Shown: positions 1-29,891 of the stretch, piece by piece
Position numbering within the stretch: position 1 is the stretch's first letter
How the letters are laid out: every line of letters begins with the position of its first letter
Source of the DNA: Cheilinus undulatus
Lineage: Eukaryota > Chordata > Actinopteri > Labriformes > Labridae
DNA: 64,000 nucleotides
Reading direction: 5' to 3'
NCBI RefSeq assembly: GCF_018320785.1
Contig: NC_054878.1
Coordinates: forward strand, 48,628,061-48,692,060
Program-made: the position numbers and the translations under genes
The notes under the pieces: model-generated
Databases searched by the model: none
What the model saw: the letters and a program-made list of their open reading frames with translations, nothing else
Told to the model about the DNA's origin: nothing

Positions 1-489
1 GAAGCATTCAGAGAGAAACACCCTGCAGTCTGTTTGTGTGTGAGCTGCGGTTAAGCTCTGAGAGCAGAGGCTGAAACAGTCATGCAATCTCATGATTCAC
101 TTCTGCTATTTTACTGCGTCCTTTTACAAACCTAAAAAAGAGGAGATGTTACAGTGAAAAGTGAAGGTAAGTCACACTTTCCTGCAGTTATCGTTCATCG
201 TCTTGTGTCTCTGTTAAGTATTTAGCATCCTCGGCGTGTCCTGAGTTCCTGAGCTGGCCCGTCTTCTCTACATGCACATCTACAAACTTCCAAACATCCA
301 AATAACAATTCTATCAGAATAAAAGCATCAATTAATACAAACCAAAATAGTTGGTATGTTGTGTAAAATGTTGACAAAAAGAAAAATACTTGTTTTTTTC
401 CAATGCTTTTCAACCTATGTTCAACTTAAGTCAGCAAAAAGAAAGGACATTTAATGCTCCAAGTGCCTGCAACCCAACCCAAAAAAGAT
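1..489. other. Intergenic start of window, no supported gene
   Basis: No open reading frame or repeat boundary stands out here. The only gene-like signal is a strong splice-donor match (GTAAGT at 167) after about 166 bases that could be a 5' UTR exon of a plus-strand gene. No downstream partner exon is visible, so it stays a weak possibility. Confidence 0.3.
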
Positions 490-1860
490 GGAATTCCCTA
501 AATTGAATTCTTCCCTAATTTACATCTTTGATGCTCAAAAGTGTGGGGTTTCCTTTGTCGTGCTTATGCATCATAATGTGCCGTATATTTACCATAGTCC
601 ACAGGTCTGGACTGCATGCAGGCCAGTCTAGGAACCGCACTCTTATTTTGAAGTCATGCTGATGTAACTTGTACAGAAAGATTCTTGTCAATGTCTCGCT
701 TAAACATGTTGTTTGCAATCATGCGATCCTGAATGGGAACAGATGTAAAAGTGACCCATGCTATGAGCACTAATACACACACACACCATCACAGATGTAC
801 TAGTGACCCATGCTATGAGCACTAATACACACACACACCATCACAGATGTGCTAGTGACCCATGCTATGAGCACTAATACACACACACACCATCACAGAT
901 GTGCTAGTGACCCATGCTATGAGCACTAATACACCCACACACCATCACAGATGTACTAGTGACCCATGCTATGAGCACTAATACACACACACACCATCAC
1001 AGATGTGCTAGTGACCCATGCTATGAGCACTAATACACACACACACCATCACAGATGTGCTAGTGACCCATGCTATGAGCACTAATACACACACACACCA
1101 TCACAGATGTGCTAGTGACCCATGCTATGAGCACTAATACACACACACACCATCACAGATGTGCTAGTGACCCATGCTATGAGCACTAATACACACACAC
1201 ACCATCACAGATGTGCTAGTGACCCATGCTATGAGCACTAATACACCCACACACCATCACAGATGTGCTAGTGACCCATGCTATGAGCACTAATACACAC
1301 ACACACCATCACAGATGTACTAGTGACCCATGCTATGAGCACTAATACACACACACACCATCACAGATGTGCTAGTGACCCATGCTATGAGCACTAATAC
1401 ACACACACACCATCACAGATGTGCTAGTGACCCATGCTATGAGCACTAATACTCACACACACCATCACAGATGTGCTAGTGACCCATGCTATGAGCACTA
1501 ATACACACACACCATCACAGATGCTGGATGTTAAGTTTTCTGTTGAAAACATTCTGGGCGGTCCTTTTTCTCTGACTTGACTCAACATAATTGAATATGG
1601 ACTCATCTGACCACAGCACACTTTGTCTCTTCAGGTCAGTTCATCTCTGATGAGCTGAGGCCCAGAGAAGTGGATGGGCCTCCTGGATGTTGTCTTTACA
1701 TATCTTTGTCTTTGCATGGTGGAGTCTTACCTTACATCCATAGATGCAGTGACGTACTGTGTTATCTGACGTTGGTTTTCTGAAGTGTTCCTGAGTCCTG
1801 AGGTAAAACATTGATCACAGAATGATGACGGTGGAGGTGGATGGTGTTGACACAGACTAA
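490..1860 (-). mobile_element. Decayed Tc1/mariner-type DNA transposon, copy 1
   Basis: Read on the minus strand, the 515-718 part encodes the motif DWPACSPDL, the C-terminal catalytic-region signature of Tc1/mariner-type (DDE) transposases, followed by frame-broken sequence. The 1540-1830 part matches the reverse complement of the more N-terminal coding region shared with the copies at 3720 and 6325 (for example CATCTGACCACAG and GAGGCCCAGAGAAG). No intact reading frame remains. The middle is occupied by a 52-bp tandem array derived from the element itself. The superfamily call rests on the transposase motif. Exact ends were not found. Confidence 0.7.
739..1522. repeat. 52-bp minisatellite, about 15 units
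   Basis: About fifteen head-to-tail units of 52 bp, each containing CCCATGCTATGAGCAC and a short CA run, with units nearly identical. The unit aligns with the reverse complement of single-copy sequence at about 3865-3935 in another copy of the same transposon family. The array is therefore an expanded internal piece of the transposon, not a separate satellite. Confidence 0.95.
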
Positions 1861-2736
1861 CATCTATCTTACAGACCACCACATTTAAATTCTGTTGAGG
1901 TAAATCTCGTCTTTTTTACGATCTTGAAGATTTTTATAATATAGTGTATTAATGTTTACAGAGAGTGCTCACTGATGCTAAATGTGCATTGTTTGTTTAT
2001 GAGCGTGTCTTGACTAAAAGACGTCCATCTGTGCTTCTTTAATAACATAAGTGAAGAGTAAAAGGTGAAACTTGTATGTGATGTAACTAAAGCGGGCTGT
2101 TTCATGGTTATTTAGTGGAAGTCTGCAGCTGCAGAGGGAAGTCAGAGAGCATGTTTTAGTATAAAAACTACCTTTGATGCCTGAGTGGATTAAGGAAGGT
2201 TTAGCAGGTATAACATTAATGTGTCTCATCTCTTGGTGTGTCAGTGTAATTTCCCACATGCATATGTTTTAAGAGGCTTGACATAGAAAAAGCGGCTCAG
2301 CTTAGTTTAATCGGCGGCACTAGAGAAACTTTTCCTCGTGCATGGAGGCAGGTGTCAGGTGTATTTTTCTACAGATAGTTAAAGAGACGCGGGGCAGCTT
2401 TACATTTTACACTTGCAGAGTTTAATTCACTATTTACATTGATGGGATTTTAATGTCAGACATCTGCACGTATCTTCATATCGTTCTATAAGATGGGAGT
2501 GGAACTGCTGCAGAAGTACACACTGGTTTAACCTAAAGGTGACCTGCAGTTTTCCTTCAGAAAGCTGATAGTTAAAGCCATTAGAGGCAGACATGGGGCC
2601 AGGCAGGCAGCACAGGTGTCTTTCCTATTTTCCACCTGACGCAGATATCATTCTTCATTGCAACATGCATAAAAATGCACTTTTCATTTACAACGAACTG
2701 AAGATCTTTTTATAACAGCTCATGAAGTACATAAAT
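1861..2736. other. Intergenic, no feature recognised
   Basis: Both strands were read. Short ORFs only, no splice-consistent coding, and no clear repeat ends. Confidence 0.4.
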
Positions 2737-3456
2737 CAGGGGTCAAAACTCAAGGCTAATAACTAACTTTTTATCTCACATTTTGCCCTTTTCAATTTAT
2801 GATTTTGACCTCTATCTCATATTTTGACCTTTTAGGTTAACAGTTTTAATTTTTAAGTTGTATTTTTTCCTTAGAAAAATGACTGTGACTTTCTTCTTTA
2901 TATATATTTGCCTTCTAAAAGCATTATTTTGACAATTTACTATTTCAACTATTATCTCACATTTTGACCTTTAATGTTAACAGTTTTAATTTTTACGTTG
3001 TATTTTTTCCTTAGAAAAATGACTGTGACTTTCTTCTTTATATATATTTGCCTTCTAAAAGCATTATTTTGACAATTTACTATTTCAACTATTATCTCAC
3101 ATTTTGACCTTTAATGTTAACAGTTTTAATTTTTACGTTGTATTTTTTCCTTAAAACATGATTGTGACTTTATATTTATATATATATTTGCTTTTTAAAA
3201 GCATTATTTTAACATCTTATTTCGTGTTTTGACTCTTTGAACTAATAAGTTTGACTGTTTATCTCAGATTTTGAGCCTTTTGACTAAACATTTAGACTTT
3301 TTTAAATTTCAGAATCATTTATCATCATTGCTAATTTTTTCCCCATAACTTATTACTGGCTAAAATGAGGCTGACAGTTTGATGGACCCTGTTAGACCCC
3401 AGGTTAGACCTTAATTCAGAATCTGGCCCCTTCTGTGACTGAGTTTGACACTCCTG
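2737..3456. mobile_element. Non-autonomous hAT-like element
   Basis: The left end CAGGGGTCAAAACTCAAGG pairs with the right end, whose reverse complement reads CAGGAGTGTCAAACTCAG. The flanks are ACATAAAT on the left and ACCTAAAT on the right, an 8-bp target duplication with one mismatch, as expected for hAT. No transposase is present. The interior is AT-rich and carries a 140-bp tandem repeat. Confidence 0.75.
2812..3235. repeat. 140-bp tandem repeat, three units
   Basis: The sequence CAGTTTTAATTTTTA recurs at 2841, 2981 and 3121, a period of 140 bp. The first two units are close to identical and the third is diverged. The array lies inside the hAT-like element. Confidence 0.9.
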
Positions 3457-3977
3457 ACCTAAATTAAAGTTTTTTGGATCTTTTAAATTACACCAAATCT
3501 ACCACATGTACCTGAGGATGAGACATTTTCAGAGACCTCAGCACTTTAAAATCCGTCCCACAGCCGCGGGGCTTATCAGAGCAGCAGCAGGCCTTTTCTG
3601 AACGTCTGCATCAAATTTAGTTTGAAATGACTTCGGACAAACTCAAAACGGAGACAAATCCCTTAAGGGGGAGATAAGTGCAATCTGAATGCATTTTATT
3701 ATCTTTTAGCATTTAAGAAGTACAAACACAGTTCCAAAAAAGCTGGAACGCTGTGGGAAATGTAAATAAAAACAGAATGCATAAAGCAGGTCAGATGAAA
3801 CCACAGAGTCCGTGTCCTGAGGACTAAAGAGGATCTGGAGCATCCAGCTTGTCCTCCTGGCTCAGGTCTAAAGCCTGCATCTCTGATGGATGGGGTTGCA
3901 TTAATGCCTATGGCGTGGGCAGCTCTAACATCTGGAAAGGAACTATCAATGCTGAACAGCAGAGAGAGCTTTTAGAG

Positions 3978-5332
3978 CCGTGATACTAAACATGGCTCTT
4001 ATCTCTTCATTCAGACCATTATTCCCCCAGAAAACTTTTTAAAAGGAAAACTTTGAACTCAGAAATTATCGACTGCAAGTCACAATAATCAGTTTGTTTC
4101 CCACTTTTTTTTTTTGCCACTTTCAATCAATTTTTGCTGCTTTTAGCCCATTTTTGCCACTGTAATCCTGCTTTTTGCTATTTGCAATTTAAGCTGCTTT
4201 TTCCCATTAAATGCCAAAATGCCATTTTTGCTACTCCTTGCTGCCTTTTTCCAAATTTTCCCCCTTTTTGCTGCTTTTGGCCCATTTTAGTCTCTTTTTA
4301 CTCTTTATTTTTGCTACATTTTTGACCATGTTTGCCACCTTTGACTCATTTTTACTGCCACTTTAACCCCTTTTGCAACTTTTAATCCATTTTTTGCTAC
4401 TTTTCACCCATTTTTGCCACTTTGTGCCTGCTTTTTGCTATTTGCAATTTTTTGCAATTTTTTCCATATTTTCCATTCTTTGCTGTGATGTTTTGTGTAA
4501 GGGTTGAACTCAGGTGCGGAGACGGAAGCAGTTTTAACAGTTTATTGTGCGGATAAGTGCAGAAGGGAGGGAGATTCCAAGAGTCCAGGAGGGAGTGAGG
4601 GAGTGCTGGAGCTGGCTGTGGTGAACTGAGCAGGAGGCACTGGAAAAAAGGAGGAGAGGCACGTTAGCGACAATATAAGAAAAATGCAAACACTGGAGAT
4701 CACTAGAATCATCAATGAGCACAAGAAAACTTCTCTGGAGGATCAGGAGAAGGAGCCCGGAGACGACGTCTACCGTGAGGTAATGTAGACAAGACTCAGG
4801 CGCTGTAGAGAGCTGCAGCCAGTCTTAAATAGCAGGAGTGATTAGTAGATTCGCTGCAGGTGTGCCTCTCCACAGCACCAGGGGGGCAGGGTGAACGCCT
4901 CAGGAGAAACAGAGTAAGGTTAGCAGCCAGCAACCAGCTCCGGAAACCGGAAGTTCCACAAAGTAAAATGCACAATACAAAATAAACACCACATTTGCCC
5001 ATTTAAGCTTCCTTTTGCCAATTAAAAGCCACTTTTTCCCATTTTGTCCCATTTCTGCTACTCTTGCAGCTTTTATTCCAAATCTTTCCACATTCTTGCT
5101 GCTTTTTGCCCATTTTAGTCACTTTTCACTCATTTTTTCTGCCACTTTTGCCATTATAAGCTTATTTTGCCCCTTTTCGCTCCTTTTTGCCACTTTGCCA
5201 CTTTTTGTCACTTTTTGACCATTTTTTTCCACCTTTAACTTTTTTTTTTTTTTTTTGCCACTTTTCACTTCTTAGATGTGGCTCTTGCAAATTTATTTTC
5301 CAATAATTTGTCTCTTTGGTTGAGTAACACTG
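3978..5332 (-). mobile_element. hAT-like non-autonomous element, copy E
   Basis: It is flanked by a perfect 8-bp duplication, TTTTAGAG at 3970-3977 and 5333-5340. The left end is CCGTGATACTAAAC (one change from the family CAGTGATACTCAAC). The right end, reverse-complemented, is CAGTGTTACTCAACC. The interior is a degenerate run of units like TTTTTGCCACTTTT. About 40 bp of unique sub-terminal sequence (GCAAGTCACA, GTTTGTTTCCCAC) also matches copy B. A 510-bp LTR-like insertion sits in the middle. No transposase. Confidence 0.85.
4484..4993. mobile_element. Solo-LTR-like insertion in hAT copy E
   Basis: The segment begins TGTGATG and ends CACCACA, short inverted TG...CA ends as in LTRs, and is flanked by TTTGC at 4479-4483 and 4994-4998, a perfect 5-bp duplication. 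The host hAT array resumes immediately on both sides. At 510 bp with no coding potential it fits a solo LTR of a retrotransposon left by recombination. The family (Ty3/gypsy or other) cannot be told. Confidence 0.65.
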
Positions 5333-5645
5333 TTTTAGAGCAGCATCTGCTCCCATCCAGACGACGCCTCTGTCAGTGACTATTTCAGCAAGACGATGCT
5401 AAACCACAGACCACATCTATCACAACAGCATGGCTTCACAGGAAGAGAGCATTTGGACAATTAGAAAAGGAAAACTACTGTAAAGAAGATCCAGGACTGT
5501 TGAGCTGCTACAATCCTACACCAGACAAGAATGGGACAACATTCCTCTCCCAGTAACTGGTCTCCTTACTACCCAGATGTTTACAGACTGCTGCTAAAGA
5601 AGAGAGGATGCTGAACATGGTAAACACAGCCTGATTCATGGCTGC

Positions 5646-6324
5646 ACCCACCCACGTGTAAGTCCTAAAAGTAGGGTCCCACACGGGTTTAGGAGACCCA
5701 TTCATGCAGACAGATCTCAAAGTTAGATGTCTGCTTCACCTGCTTCCATGAACATCTTTAATTTCAGACTAAGGCAGCTCCTAATCAGCGTCTCTTCTCT
5801 GATTCTCCATAGATCCACACAGACCTGTGATTATGTCATCTTTGTCCCTGGGTGGAAACACTTCAGAAAAGCTTTCATGTCTGCTATGAATCACACCCCT
5901 CTCCCTCATATCTCTGTCCTCGTCTCCAATTAGGCTCTTATCTTCAGCTCTAAAGTTCCTTTGAACCTCCCTTTTCCTCTGTTTCCTTCTTTTCTGCTTA
6001 TTTTGTCTCAGCTCTCCGTTTTACTTTAAATGTGCTCCTTCATTTAGTGAGCTCCCTGCACATGAGAGAGGAGCTTCTTATCTCTTCCCTCTGTTATACA
6101 TGACTCTACGGCTCCTATAGCATGCTGTGGCTATCAGCCTCAACTCATTAACTATTGATAAACTGACAGGAAGTGTACAGTTAGTGTGTGAAATTAAACA
6201 TGCATGGAAAACTTCATTATGATTATACAAGACTTGAGTTCCAAATGGACAGTAAGCTTTCTTTAAATGACATAATACAAATGAGCAATTCTGTAAATGG
6301 TCTAAAATCATCCAGAAATTTAAA
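5646..6324. other. Intergenic, no feature recognised
   Basis: No coding exons or repeat termini were recognised. The short ORFs lack family resemblance. Confidence 0.4.
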
Positions 6325-6735
6325 TATTTGATTGTTTTAATGATGATGGCTGCCCCAAATCAACATTTCTCCCGTTAGTTGCAAGCTGTTGATTGCAGAG
6401 GCAGGGCCTTGTTAACCAGTGTGTAGCATCTGCTCTTCTTTTAACAACAGTCTGTAAACATCGGGGAAGTGAAGAGACCAGCTGATGGAGTTTCTGGAGA
6501 GGAATTGAGTAAAATAAAGAGAAAGAAGGCAAATGTTTCTTTCTAAAGGTAAAGCAGGAAATCTGTCTGTGGAGAAATACTTGGATTATTAACAGAATTT
6601 ATCAGAATAAATTCATCAAAGAGCCAGGAGTTAATTGTAATTTATTTCTGGTCAATTGAAAGCACTGACCAGTGCACTGACAACAAGCTGGATGCTCCCT
6701 CTCCTCTTTAGTCCTCAGGACACGGCGTCTGTGGT

Positions 6736-6862
6736 TTCCTCTGACCACAGAACAGTTTTCCATGTTTCCTCTGACCACAGAACAGTTTTCCATGTTTCCT
6801 CTGACCACAGAACAGTTTTCCATGTTTCCTCTGACCACAGAACAGTTTTCCATGTTTCCTCA
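6736..6862. repeat. 30-bp minisatellite, about 4 units
   Basis: Four near-identical 30-bp units containing CTCTGACCACAGAACAG lie inside transposon copy 3. The corresponding sequence is single copy in copy 1 (about 1600-1625: CATCTGACCACAGCACAC), so this is a local expansion. Confidence 0.95.
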
Positions 6863-6953
6863 GTCCATGTTAAATGAGCTTTGGTCCAGAGAAGACGGCA
6901 GTGTTTCTGGATCCTGTTCACACATGATACAATGTTACAATGTCATTTAGCAC

Positions 6954-7575
6954 AGTGGTTCTCAACTGGTGGGTCAGGACCCAAAAGTGGGTCACGTAGC
7001 TCTTTCTAGTGGGAAGGAAAAATATGTGACGAAACTCAATCTACAGAAGCCCTAAGTGGACATGCAGTAATTTCATACATATATATATTGTTTTAGGTTT
7101 TCCTAATTGAAGTAAAATTCAGCATTTTTCGCTTTGTTTTTTTTTACTTATTTATCTCCCTTTTGTTGGGAAATAAAGCTGGTTTCCTAAAAGATAACAA
7201 GCAAATTTTTAGAGAAGTTACCAAACTGCCATGCTGTCTCTGGAAAATTGGAGTAGAATAAGATGTACGCATGGAAATCCTTCTTCTTTTCTGGTATGTT
7301 TCTTTTGTCCCATCTTGTTGTTTTTCTAATTATAGTCCAAACATCAACATTTTTGGAGTGTTCTTATGTCCTTATGGTGTAATGGTAGCCAGGAATACTG
7401 AGACGACTAATTAACCAACATTTATGGAATTTTTTTTTCTTAATTTGGGTTGTGATTTCTCTTGAGGAGGAGGTGGTGGGTCCTGATGCCTGACCAACGC
7501 GGCGTACATCTGACAGGTAGACAGGTGTTCCAGGAGTTAAGGACCTCGACCAGGGGCCCAAACTGGACATTAAAT
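6954..7575. mobile_element. hAT-like element, left end present, right end lost
   Basis: It begins CAGTGGTTCTCAACTGGTGG, a terminus type of fish hAT-like non-autonomous elements, and ends in diverged sequence around 7570 without the matching inverted terminus. No target duplication could be confirmed. The rest is AT-rich and non-coding. Confidence 0.5.
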
Positions 7576-7925
7576 GCACTGATTGGGATTCAACCATCAA
7601 CCTCCCAAACTAAATTTTACTTTAAGAGACATTTTTCTGAAATTGTTCCACAATTTTTAGACTCAGTCTTTCACAGATTGGTGAACCTCTGCCCATCTTT
7701 ACTCCCTTTTGTTGCCCTGTCCCAACTTTTTGGAGATGTGTTGGTACCATCAGATGCAAAATGAGCTAATATTTTTCATGTTATGGTAAAATGTCTCACT
7801 TTAACATCTGATTTTTGTTCTATTATGAATCATATATGGGTTTATGAGATTTAAAAATCACTGACTTGTGTTCTGATTCACGTTTTACACAGCGCTCCAA
7901 CTTTTTTGGAATCAGGGTTTCAGAT

Positions 7926-8534
7926 CATTCTTTTTTCTTTTCAAAATGTAAAAGAATAACAATTTTAGACCTTGTGGCCTGGTGTGTCATTTGTAGTAAT
8001 GTATATTTGGTGCTCTGGATGAATGAAAATGACCCAAACAGCAGAGAAACAAACTCTGCTGTGTCAAATGTTTCAGTTCCTGCTGCAGAGTGATAAAGGA
8101 AAACTGGTTCAGGAACATAATAAGATATGGCAGCTTTAAATCTGTGCCCAAAAGCTTGAAATTATCCAAAAATGTGTAGAAATAGAGGGGAAACCTCTGC
8201 CATGTAACATTGATGTAATATTAAAACTCTGTCTCCCCCTAGTGGCTGTGAGGTTGTATAGCAGTCTCCATCAGACAGCCCTCATATGGAGGAAAACAGC
8301 TCCACCCAGGGGAGATATTGTTGAACTGCATCATTAGAGATCCTTTCAAAGCTGTCAACAGCACAGACAGTACTTCATTTCACTATCATGGTTTAGATTG
8401 TGTGTTTATTTCTAAAATTTATTTGCACCTGCTGTCGGTAATGCACTTTCCTTTATGCCAATTTGCACCCATGATGCTGGTCTCCAGTACTCAGAAAATT
8501 TTTAGTGTTTTAATACTTCAGCAATTACTATTTT
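7926..8534. other. Intergenic, no feature recognised
   Basis: Short ORFs only, with no splice-consistent coding and no repeat ends seen. Confidence 0.4.
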
Positions 8535-8662
8535 CTATCTCCCTCTCTTCCTCTCTCTCTCTCTTTCTCTCCTTCTCTCTCTCTCTCTCCCTCTCCCTCT
8601 CTCTCACTCTTTCTCTCCTTCTCTCTCTCTCTCCCCCTCTCCCTCTCTCTCTCTCTTTCTCT

Positions 8663-8698
<36 letters not shown>

Positions 8699-8834
8699 TT
8701 CTCTCTCTCTTTCTCTCCTTCTCTCTCTCTTTCTCTCCTTCTCTCTCTCTCTCCTTCTCCCTTTCTCTCCTTGTCTCTCTCTCTCTCTCTCCCTCTCCCT
8801 TTCTCTCCTTCTCTCTCTCTCTCTCTCTCTCTTT
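8535..8834. repeat. Pyrimidine (CT/CCTT) microsatellite tract
   Basis: About 300 bases of almost pure C and T on the plus strand: blocks of (CT)n separated by CTTTCTCTCC-type units. The 198-codon ORF across it (poly Leu/Ser) is a product of the repeat. Such homopurine-homopyrimidine tracts with mirror symmetry can form H-DNA, an inference from composition. Confidence 0.95.
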
Positions 8835-8839
8835 TCCTT

Positions 8840-9045
8840 TGTTTCTTCCCATTATTTTATTGTTTTTATTTGGGAGTAGTGCTACTTTCTATATTTAGTA
8901 TTTTAGCACTTTAAACATTAGCCTTATTGCCTATGTGCAGTGGTTGACTGAATTTCTATATTGTTGTTTACTTGCTGCTCTATGTGCCTTTAATTGCCCC
9001 CTGGGGACAAATTAAGTTTTTTTTTAATTTGAATTTGAAAATACA
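8840..9045 (+). mobile_element. Possible retroposon 3' end
   Basis: The stretch ends CCCCCTGGGGACAAATTAAG, then T- and A-rich sequence (TTTGAATTTGAAA), like the 3' ends of fish non-LTR retroposons. A related ending occurs at about 37850 (GGGGACAATAAAG). No coding remnant is visible. Confidence 0.3.
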
Positions 9046-9494
9046 AGCAGGTTATTCAGCATGAGACTGCAGTGATTGGTACTTGTGCGAGGACTGACAC
9101 CAGTCCTGGGACCACCATGAAAAGTGAGGACATCCTGGTTAGTCCTCAAAAGGGCTGTGTTCAGTCCTCAGTACCATTGTATCTGGCAGCTTGGTCTCTA
9201 CAGTCCGGTTCTGGTTTCACTGCCGTTATACCAATGCTACAGCCGAGCTAACCGCTCCACCAGCTCTCACTGCCTATACAAACCCACGCTACATCCCCTG
9301 CTGAAGCAGGCTGGCAGAAGGGTGGAAACATCTTTTCTGTCAGGAAAAGCTTTCAGTGCTGTTTTCTGCTCTTTGTCGTATAAAGAGATGTGGTCCAGTT
9401 GTGATAAAACTGCCGCTATACTCCACTGAGCTAACCGCGAGTAACTGGGAAGTTGCTGTTGGCTCACGGTGCAACTAAACCCCGCCCCTTGCCA

Positions 9495-9620
9495 CCGCCT
9501 TGTTCGGCTCAAACCATGCTGATTGGTCCAAACAGCGTCTGGTTCACCACAAACGTAGCAGACGAGAGCTTCGCAAGATGGATTCGCCTGATGACGGACA
9601 TGGAGTCTGGACAATCCAGT
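9495..9620. repeat. Dispersed repeat with TTTGCAAGATGG core, copy 1
   Basis: It contains CTGATTGGTCC, GAGAGCTTCGCAAGATGG, ATTCGCCTGATGACGGACA and GTCTGGACAATCCA. Related segments occur near 10490, 45160 and 48320. The family was not identified. Confidence 0.55.
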
Positions 9621-9937
9621 GGCTAAACTAGTAAATGTAAATAAAGTGGTGTGTAGGCTGGCGAGGGTTGAACTCACATATAACTTCCAACCAAGGTGAA
9701 AAGAGGCTAAACGTCAAAGCATGATATAAATCTAGAAAGAGGGATTAAGGCTGGTGGTGCTAGCTGCTAATGTTAGCCACACTTCAGAGAGTACATCAGG
9801 GTAACGTCACACCTGCTGACACAATGACCCTGTGAGGAATTTGACTTTTCTTAGGTTTTTCTCCTCTTTAGACTAGTCAGTCAAACGGAATTTCAATGAG
9901 TGTTTAGGCGAATAGGGGAAATAGACACGAACATCTT

Positions 9938-10473
9938 TAAAGGCCCAAACATACTCTGCTGGAACGTACGCAGGACAGACTCTGCAGAGGACTCAAAGCG
10001 GACGTCCTCAAGGCCCGTGCGCACAAAGCTCAAATTTTACGACCGCGTGGATTCCTCTCCATGCACTGGTGTCACATAAAACACTGCTCGGCATGTAGTT
10101 TTCACATTGACCTGCATTAAATGTGACACTGACCTGCATTTCGTACTTGTTTCTCCACATCAATGCTTCGCATGTCCTCCACCGACATGGCATACTCCCC
10201 TTCCTCGCCTCTTGTGGCATTTAATGGCCGTACATACCACTGTCTCTTCATTTTATTGCTTTGCAAAGCCAGCAGGCAGAGCCGCTCCTCCTCCTCGCCG
10301 TCAGTGTAGGACGCCGTGACAGAAAGACGTAAACAATGCACAAGGATTGTGGTAGGATTTCAGGGAAATTTCACAGGAAACTACTACGCCGCAGTGCGCT
10401 CGACTGTGGAAGCTCTGATGACTGCGGACATTCCCCTTTGCTCACAGTACGCTTGAGTACGTTCGGGCCTTTA
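9938..10473 (-). mobile_element. Truncated PIF/Harbinger-like element
   Basis: The termini are inverted: left AAAGGCCCAAACATACTC, right (reverse-complemented) AAAGGCCCGAACGTACTC. The minus strand between 10341 and 10117 encodes a short frame with KMKRQWYVRPLNATRGEEGE followed by YAMSVEDMRSID, which resembles the conserved RRWWVRPLN...GE region near the N-terminus of PIF/Harbinger transposases. The catalytic DDE part is missing, so it is a deletion derivative. A 3-bp target duplication, expected for the superfamily, could not be fixed with certainty. Confidence 0.55.
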
Positions 10474-10489
10474 CACTGACTGGTCCGAT

Positions 10490-10580
10490 TATTCTCTGAC
10501 CAGGAAAGCGTATCTGCTTGGAGCTTTGCAAGATGGCTCCCCCTCCGATGACAGATATGGTTCTCTCCAATCAATCAGCT
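10490..10580. repeat. Dispersed repeat with TTTGCAAGATGG core, copy 2
   Basis: It carries GGAGCTTTGCAAGATGG and CCGATGACAGATATGG, matching the copy at 9495. It lies just outside the Harbinger-like element. Confidence 0.5.
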
Positions 10581-10758
10581 GTGTGAGGAAGGTCAGTATT
10601 TGATTAAAAAGTAATCAAAAGGGGAATAACAAGTGTAGAAAGTTTTAAAAAGTACTTTATTGGAGTTGCAAAGTGATTTCAAGTTTACTTTGATTTTACT
10701 GGCATGGACACCAGCATGGTTTGGGCTTTTCCCTTTACATAAGGACAAAAATAACTAC

Positions 10759-10764
10759 TTTATT
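10759..10764 (-). promoter_or_regulatory. txlnb: txlnb polyadenylation signal
   Basis: AATAAA on the minus strand about 300 bases downstream of the txlnb stop codon, in the same orientation, giving a 3' UTR of plausible length. It is the first canonical hexamer after the stop. Confidence 0.5.
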
Positions 10765-11067
10765 CAGCACTTCATATGTCATACAGAAAAATCACATGTT
10801 CAATGTAATCATTAGTTCCTCAGCAAAGCCCCTAGTTCCCTCCAGCACACCAAAACTAAACTCAAATATTCAAACTGTTAAAACAGTTGGTTTCATGTCT
10901 GTCTGCCTCTGGTTTCACTGAGAATCATGAGAAAATGATTACAGCATCATTTCTCCTGCACCAGTTTGGACAAACTAAATATTTTAACCTTTGTAAATGT
11001 GCAAAGGCACTATAGCACAAACACTACTCAGTATCGTTTAACCCACACTCATCTCTTCTGCTCAGCT

Positions 11068-29891
<18,824 letters not shown>

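Larger units (their letters stand above)
3720..5645 (+). mobile_element. Decayed Tc1/mariner-type transposon, copy 2, split by a hAT
   Basis: The 5' end (about 3722: ACACAGTTCCAAAAAAGC) matches the ends of the copies at 35155 and 7925. Coding remnants resume after the hAT at 5341, with fragments such as AKPQTTSITTAWLHRKR (around 5400) in the order expected for a DDE transposase C-terminal half, then a frame-broken C-terminus near 5530-5620. Frameshifts and stops are frequent, so it is inactive. A perfect 8-bp duplication shows the hAT inserted into this element. Confidence 0.7.
6325..7925 (-). mobile_element. Decayed Tc1/mariner-type transposon, copy 3
   Basis: On the minus strand the family end (CCCTGATTCCAAAAAAGTTG, ending at about 7918) is followed by family 5' sequence to about 7640. 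The coding remnant at 6660-6950 follows, then C-terminal sequence near 6330-6500 reading LHQLVSSLPRCLQTVVKRR. A hAT-like element (6954-7575) interrupts it and a 30-bp segment has been tandemly amplified inside. Not functional. Confidence 0.65.

Noticed and set aside
739..1522. CRISPR-like array
   Set aside because: Direct tandem units without unique spacers in a vertebrate genome; it is a minisatellite.
8318..8914. 198-codon Ser/Leu-rich ORF
   Set aside because: It spans a CT microsatellite; repeats without stops produce long frames on both strands.
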